Source: Parabacteroides sp.
Lineage (GTDB): Bacteria > Bacteroidota > Bacteroidia > Bacteroidales > Tannerellaceae
DNA: 64,000 bases
Assembly: GCA_019417325.1 (NCBI GenBank)
Contig: DXVO01000023.1
Coordinates: forward strand, 434,001-498,000
Direction of reading: 5' to 3'
Shown here: positions 59,893 to 64,000 of the stretch, piece after piece
Layout: every line of letters starts with the position of its first letter
Numbering within the stretch: position 1 is the first letter of the stretch
Notes under the pieces: generated by a model
The model's database searches: none
Told to the model about the DNA's origin: nothing
What the model saw: the letters and a program-made list of their open reading frames with translations, nothing else
Program-made: the position numbers and the translations under genes

Positions 59893-62853
59893 CTATTCCT
59901 CTGGTTTTAAAACAAGTCCCTGGCTTCTCTTCCCATCCATCTTTATCACTACCGGCTTATCAAAATGAACATGCCGTAGATATTCAGTTTCTTCCACAGC
60001 CGGACAGGCATTCAGATACGTTTCATCAAACCACCCATCTCCTTTAAACGGATTTATTGTAAAATAACCGACACCAAAAGATGTCAGATTTTGGAAAAAG
60101 TGAGTACCCTGACTCGGGTCTACGCGATAATTTTCCAATCCACATTCCACAATAACACGTGCATTACTGATATGAGGCCATTTCACCGGAATACCTAACC
60201 AGGGATCACTGCTACCCCAACGACCGGGACCGACCAAAATGTATCCTTTCTCGTCTCCGGTGAATTGCCGGTTTATCTTTTCAATTTCATATGCAATCAG
60301 TTGCGTATTAGATGAATTGAATGCCTCTGTCTTAACATAAATCACATCCTGTACATCCGAAATAATTCCATGTCCCAGCACGCTGGTAGAAGACAAGATT
60401 GTGTCTTCCTTCTGTACTAAGGTCAAATCTTCTTCCATTATCTCTTTATTATCAACAATTGGACGGATCTGGAGCAAATAGAATGTTGCCTGAGAAGAAT
60501 CTTCCTGATTAATATTCACTGCAAACTCTATTTCTACCGGACGTCCCATTTCATCCTGTCCGATGTGTAAAATGGAATCTAATGTTTCAGCCAGAGGAAA
60601 TACATCGTGCTGCAAAATATTTACAAACGATAAAATTTTACGTCCCCCCGGATAATAACCGTCCCTGATAATCTGATCGTACGGATCGTAAGTAGATACA
60701 ATATATTTCAGGGCACCATCCGCATCTGCATCTTTCAACCCTAAACGTAACAAATTAAAAGAGTCATCTACTGAAAACTGCTCCGCCAGATTTTTCAAAT
60801 CCAATGCATAAAAACGGGTTTGCGTTTCACGTAAAGCAAAATCCATTGTACTCATCTGTAAAATATTCCGTGGATGACGGGGAGAAAAACGAAGGGTTTG
60901 ACCACCATCGACAATGTATTTGCCAAGTCCCAAGGCAATATTGGCTATGCCGTCTTCGGCCTTTTCATTCCCTATCGGATAAAAATTCAAAGAGCGTGCT
61001 ACTCCTGATATTGTCGGATAGAAACGGTCGCTATAACTATTACCAATCACTTCCTGCAAAACAATTGCCATTTTCTCCTGGTCGATAAGATTGGAAGTAG
61101 CCGTCATATAAGCTTTACTGTCGCGATAGAAAACCGATGCATATACGGCTTTAATAGCATCACTAACAGTACGAAGCATTTCATATTTATCATCAATCTT
61201 AGGCACCATATAGGTTGAATAGATACCTGCAAAAGGCTGATAGTGGGAATCTTCCAGTAAGCTGGAAGAACGTACGGCAATCGGGCTCTTCACGACATCG
61301 AAAAAGGCCATTAAGTCCTCGATAAGTCGCGCAGGCAAACTGGCACGCAGGAAATATTTAAGAATCGTATCATCATCTATCTCACTCAATGCTACCGGAT
61401 ACAATTCATTCGTATCCATAAACTCATCGAAAATATCCGTACAGATAACAACAGTCTTCGGAATTGTTACAGCAAAATTTTCATGTTCCAAAACCGGGTA
61501 ACGTTTAACCATTGCACCGATAAAAGCCAAACCTCTACCCTTTCCTCCTAAAGAGCCATCACCGATACGTGCAAAATTACTATACTCATCAAAACGGTCT
61601 TTCTGATAGATAGCAACCACACCTGTATTCTTCATCCGGCGGTATTGGACAATCAGGTCAAATATCAGTTTCCGGGCTTCATCCATATCTTTATAGTCGC
61701 TTACATCTACACGCTTAAGAACTTCTGCCGGGGGAAACATGGCACGGGAATAGAAGAAACGGGAAAAATGGTTCCGGCTCAGGTGATAAACCAGAGAATC
61801 ATCAGGAATCTGGAAAACTTTCTTTTGCAAATCCTTCAAATCCTTGATACGCATAATTTCCTCTTTGGTCTGTGGATTCAATATAACAAAATCTCCAAAA
61901 CCAAAGCGCTGCATTATCTTTTTACGAAGGTCCTGCGGATAACTTTTAGAATTCTTGTCTATAAATGAAGAACCTAGCTCCTCTGCATAAATCCGGTTAT
62001 TCGATTCTGATGATTCCAAAACAAAAGGTATTATTAACCCGGTCTTCCGCACATACTGCCCGAATTTATATCCAGCATAAGGATCTTTGACCCCATCGTG
62101 CATAAAACTCATATCCGAAATTATTCCCAACATATTATCCCTGTACTGATTAAATATGCGGACTGCCTCTTCGTAAGTACGAGCTAATTTTATTTTCGGG
62201 CGTCCGCGCATACGCAATGTACGTTGGTGCCCGTTTAATGCCTCTTTTGCAAACATCTGGCTTTGTTCCAATACAAATTTATACAGATGCGGCAAAGCAG
62301 ACGAATAGAAACGAATCGAATCTTCTACTAACAATATAATCTGAACCCCTACACTGGCGGTATCGTCCGGGGCATTCATTTTATCCTCAATTAACTTAAT
62401 GATAGCAAGCAGCAAATCCGAGTTTCCCAACCAACTGAACACATAATCGATAGCACTCAAATCTTCGTTTGCTATTCGTTTGGATACTTCTTTTGAAAAA
62501 GGAGTGAGCACTACAATCGGGATATTCGGATAATGCAACTTTATTTCCTTTGCTGCCGAGAAAATATCCCGGTTATCCATATTCGGCATACAGATAATCA
62601 ACTCGAAATTTCTATCTTTCAATTCAGCCAATGCCTCAGCTTCGGATGTCACCTGTGTAAAGCGTGGAGGATAGCGTAGACTTAAAGAGGTATATTCATT
62701 GAATATCTGTTCGTCTACCCTTCCATCATCTTCCAACATAAAAGCATCATATTTTGTAGCAATAAGCAATACATTATATATACGCTTATTCATCAAATTT
62801 GCAAATGAAGTGTCTTTAAAGACTAGATTTTTAAAATCTGGTATTCCGCTCAT
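59893..62853 (-). CDS. Receiver-like / PPDK N-terminal ATP-grasp fusion protein
   Basis: A 986-residue cytosolic protein. Residues about 25-160 and 170-300 look like two receiver-type domains: the first with NVLLIATKYDAFMLEDD and IPIVVLTPFS, the second with IILLVEDSIRFYSSA and GIISDMSFMHDG, where the Asp of SDMS is a possible phospho-acceptor. Residues about 440-830 are the PEP synthase/PPDK N-terminal ATP-grasp domain (GDGSLGGKGRGLAFIGA, IAVRSSSLLEDSHYQPFAG, YLLQIRPIV). The swivelling phosphohistidine motif (GGxTSHA) and the PEP-binding barrel are absent, so it cannot be a complete dikinase. The C-terminus (ILVGPGRWGSSDPWLGIPV) is conserved in this Bacteroidetes group. Monocistronic; the function is not known to me. 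Confidence 0.8.
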   Translation of the reverse strand: MSGIPDFKNLVFKDTSFANLMNKRIYNVLLIATKYDAFMLEDDGRVDEQIFNEYTSLSLRYPPRFTQVTSEAEALAELKDRNFELIICMPNMDNRDIFSAAKEIKLHYPNIPIVVLTPFSKEVSKRIANEDLSAIDYVFSWLGNSDLLLAIIKLIEDKMNAPDDTASVGVQIILLVEDSIRFYSSALPHLYKFVLEQSQMFAKEALNGHQRTLRMRGRPKIKLARTYEEAVRIFNQYRDNMLGIISDMSFMHDGVKDPYAGYKFGQYVRKTGLIIPFVLESSESNNRIYAEELGSSFIDKNSKSYPQDLRKKIMQRFGFGDFVILNPQTKEEIMRIKDLKDLQKKVFQIPDDSLVYHLSRNHFSRFFYSRAMFPPAEVLKRVDVSDYKDMDEARKLIFDLIVQYRRMKNTGVVAIYQKDRFDEYSNFARIGDGSLGGKGRGLAFIGAMVKRYPVLEHENFAVTIPKTVVICTDIFDEFMDTNELYPVALSEIDDDTILKYFLRASLPARLIEDLMAFFDVVKSPIAVRSSSLLEDSHYQPFAGIYSTYMVPKIDDKYEMLRTVSDAIKAVYASVFYRDSKAYMTATSNLIDQEKMAIVLQEVIGNSYSDRFYPTISGVARSLNFYPIGNEKAEDGIANIALGLGKYIVDGGQTLRFSPRHPRNILQMSTMDFALRETQTRFYALDLKNLAEQFSVDDSFNLLRLGLKDADADGALKYIVSTYDPYDQIIRDGYYPGGRKILSFVNILQHDVFPLAETLDSILHIGQDEMGRPVEIEFAVNINQEDSSQATFYLLQIRPIVDNKEIMEEDLTLVQKEDTILSSTSVLGHGIISDVQDVIYVKTEAFNSSNTQLIAYEIEKINRQFTGDEKGYILVGPGRWGSSDPWLGIPVKWPHISNARVIVECGLENYRVDPSQGTHFFQNLTSFGVGYFTINPFKGDGWFDETYLNACPAVEETEYLRHVHFDKPVVIKMDGKRSQGLVLKPEE

Positions 62854-62878
62854 AATATTATTTGGTTATATCTGTGTC

Positions 62879-62907
62879 CAAATGTAAGGAAAAAAATTTT
62901 CGTTCAA
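62879..62907 (-). promoter_or_regulatory. Promoter of the receiver/PPDK-N gene
   Basis: Minus strand TTG (62905-62907), 18 bp, TACATTTG (62879-62886), full consensus; leader of about 19 bases. Confidence 0.7.
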
Positions 62908-63004
62908 TAATTTATTTACTATTTGCCCGGCAACAATTGTAATCCATCATTAAAAACATTGTTCAATAACATAATTTTTACTATCAAAAAGTAAGCAAAA
63001 ACCA

Positions 63005-63033
63005 TTGCCAATCCATTAAATTCCCTACATTTG
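63005..63033 (+). promoter_or_regulatory. Promoter of the second glutamate dehydrogenase gene
   Basis: TTG (63005-63007), 18 bp, TACATTTG (63026-63033), full -7 consensus; leader of about 29 bases. Confidence 0.7.
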
Positions 63034-63068
63034 CCTACAGAATGTCATCTTAAAAGAAATTATATACT

Positions 63069-64000
63069 ATGAAGACTGAAGTTATCTTATCCGCACTTGA
63101 AGCAAAACATCCGGGAGAAAAGGAATATTTGCAGGCAGTGAAAGAAGTTCTTTTATCTATTGAAGAAGTGTACAATCAGCATCCGGAATTCGAAAAAGCC
63201 AAAATTATCGAACGTCTGGTTGAACCGGACCGTATTTTTACTTTCCGTGTGCCTTGGGTAGATGATAAAGGTGAAATTCAGGTTAACCTGGGATATCGTG
63301 TACAATTTAATAACGCGATTGGCCCGTATAAAGGGGGCATCCGTTTTCACCCGTCTGTAAATCTGTCTATTCTTAAATTCTTAGGTTTTGAACAGACATT
63401 CAAAAACGCACTGACAACATTGCCTATGGGTGGTGGTAAAGGTGGTTCAGACTTCGCACCTCGTGGAAAGAGTGATGCAGAAATCATGCGTTTCTGTCAA
63501 TCTTTCATTCTTGAGTTATGGCGTAACCTTGGTCCGGACCGTGATGTTCCAGCTGGCGACATTGGTGTAGGCGGACGTGAAGTTGGCTATATGTATGGTA
63601 TGTATAAGAAGTTGGCGCGTGAAAACACAGGAACCTTTACAGGTAAAGGCATGGAATTCGGAGGTTCTATCCTTCGTCCGGAAGCTACAGGTTTCGGAGC
63701 TCTGTACTTTGTACATCAAATGCTGGAAACTCATGGCATTGATATAAAAGATAAGACGGTTGCAATTTCCGGTTTCGGGAATGTAGCATGGGGTGCAGCA
63801 ACAAAAGCCACAGAATTAGGTGCAAAAGTTGTTACTATTTCCGGTCCGGACGGATATATATACGATCCGGATGGTATTTCTGGTGAAAAAATTGACTACA
63901 TGCTGGAACTTCGTAACTCGGGTAACGATATCGTTGCTCCTTATGCAGAAGAATATCCGAATGCTAAATTCTTCCCGGGCAAGAAACCATGGGAACAAAA
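63069..64000 (+). CDS. Second glutamate dehydrogenase, N-terminal part
   Basis: The frame opens at the ATG at 63069 and runs out of the window without a stop, so about 310 of some 445 residues are seen. It is a clear paralogue of the gene at 53165: VPWVDDKGEIQVNLGYRVQ, GPYKGGIRF, PMGGGKGGSDF, DVPAGDIGVGGREVGYMYG and ENTGTFTGKG are all shared. The nucleotide-binding part differs (ISGFGNVAWGAATKATELG, then TISGPDGYIYDPDG, against TMSDSDGY in the first), hinting at a different coenzyme preference. Bacteroides species are known to have NADP- and NAD-linked forms; which this is cannot be settled by eye. Confidence 0.93.
   Translation, partial: MKTEVILSALEAKHPGEKEYLQAVKEVLLSIEEVYNQHPEFEKAKIIERLVEPDRIFTFRVPWVDDKGEIQVNLGYRVQFNNAIGPYKGGIRFHPSVNLSILKFLGFEQTFKNALTTLPMGGGKGGSDFAPRGKSDAEIMRFCQSFILELWRNLGPDRDVPAGDIGVGGREVGYMYGMYKKLARENTGTFTGKGMEFGGSILRPEATGFGALYFVHQMLETHGIDIKDKTVAISGFGNVAWGAATKATELGAKVVTISGPDGYIYDPDGISGEKIDYMLELRNSGNDIVAPYAEEYPNAKFFPGKKPWEQ

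Overview
The window is a Bacteroidales chromosome segment, most likely Parabacteroides or a close relative. The order is supported by the SusC/SusD pair, type V (FimA/Mfa-type) fimbrial genes, promoters of the Bacteroidetes form (TTG or TTTG, about 19 bp, then TAnnTTTG), an A/T-rich translation start context with few Shine-Dalgarno sites, and many gut-Bacteroidales families (DUF3575, DUF3868, Rpn nuclease, EF-G2). The genus is an inference. No rRNA, insertion sequence, prophage or CRISPR array was seen.

Layout. 1-2.5 kb: the end of a MutS-related gene, an Rpn-type nuclease, a repeat-rich gap and an HU protein. 2.6-11.25 kb, minus strand: a five-gene fimbrial operon (DUF3575, DUF3868/OmpA, Mfa2-like anchor, two large modular fimbrillin-like lipoproteins). 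Upstream of it lies a segment of about 510 bp bounded by 22-bp inverted repeats, carrying one outward promoter that points away from the operon; a tyrosine recombinase gene adjoins it. This looks like a phase switch captured in the OFF state. 13-20 kb: an M48 lipoprotein protease, then argR-GNAT-argG-argC-argD, then an SLC13 transporter. 20-27 kb: a glycosyltransferase with an LpxH-like phosphoesterase, an EF-G2 paralogue without the catalytic His, type I glutamine synthetase with a 22-bp-period repeat array upstream, tRNA-Trp and an XRE regulator.

27-42 kb, plus strand: SusC/SusD, a cytosolic Gfo/Idh/MocA oxidoreductase, a secreted GH2 beta-galactosidase, a tetraheme cytochrome fused to a SUMF1-fold domain, a Tat-exported Gfo/Idh/MocA oxidoreductase and a Tat-exported TIM-barrel isomerase. 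The set suggests glycan capture coupled to oxidation of sugars in the periplasm. 41.8-51.7 kb: a hemerythrin-like protein and a LuxR-type regulator, then an operator-like dyad, two paralogous TonB receptors, an AmpG-like MFS carrier, HemN and HemG, read here as a candidate porphyrin-precursor salvage system.

51.7-64 kb: a second copy, inverted, of the repeat cluster seen at 1.7-2.0 kb; a DUF2007 protein and a small membrane protein; glutamate dehydrogenase; an AmgK-like kinase fused to a RapZ C-terminal domain and overlapping a MurU-like nucleotidyltransferase (cell-wall sugar recycling); two metallophosphoesterases and a small outer-membrane barrel; a receiver/PPDK-N fusion; and a second glutamate dehydrogenase cut by the window end. 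Nitrogen assimilation is well represented (arg genes, glnA, two gdh genes), as are cell-surface and envelope functions. All assignments come from reading the sequence; no database search was run.
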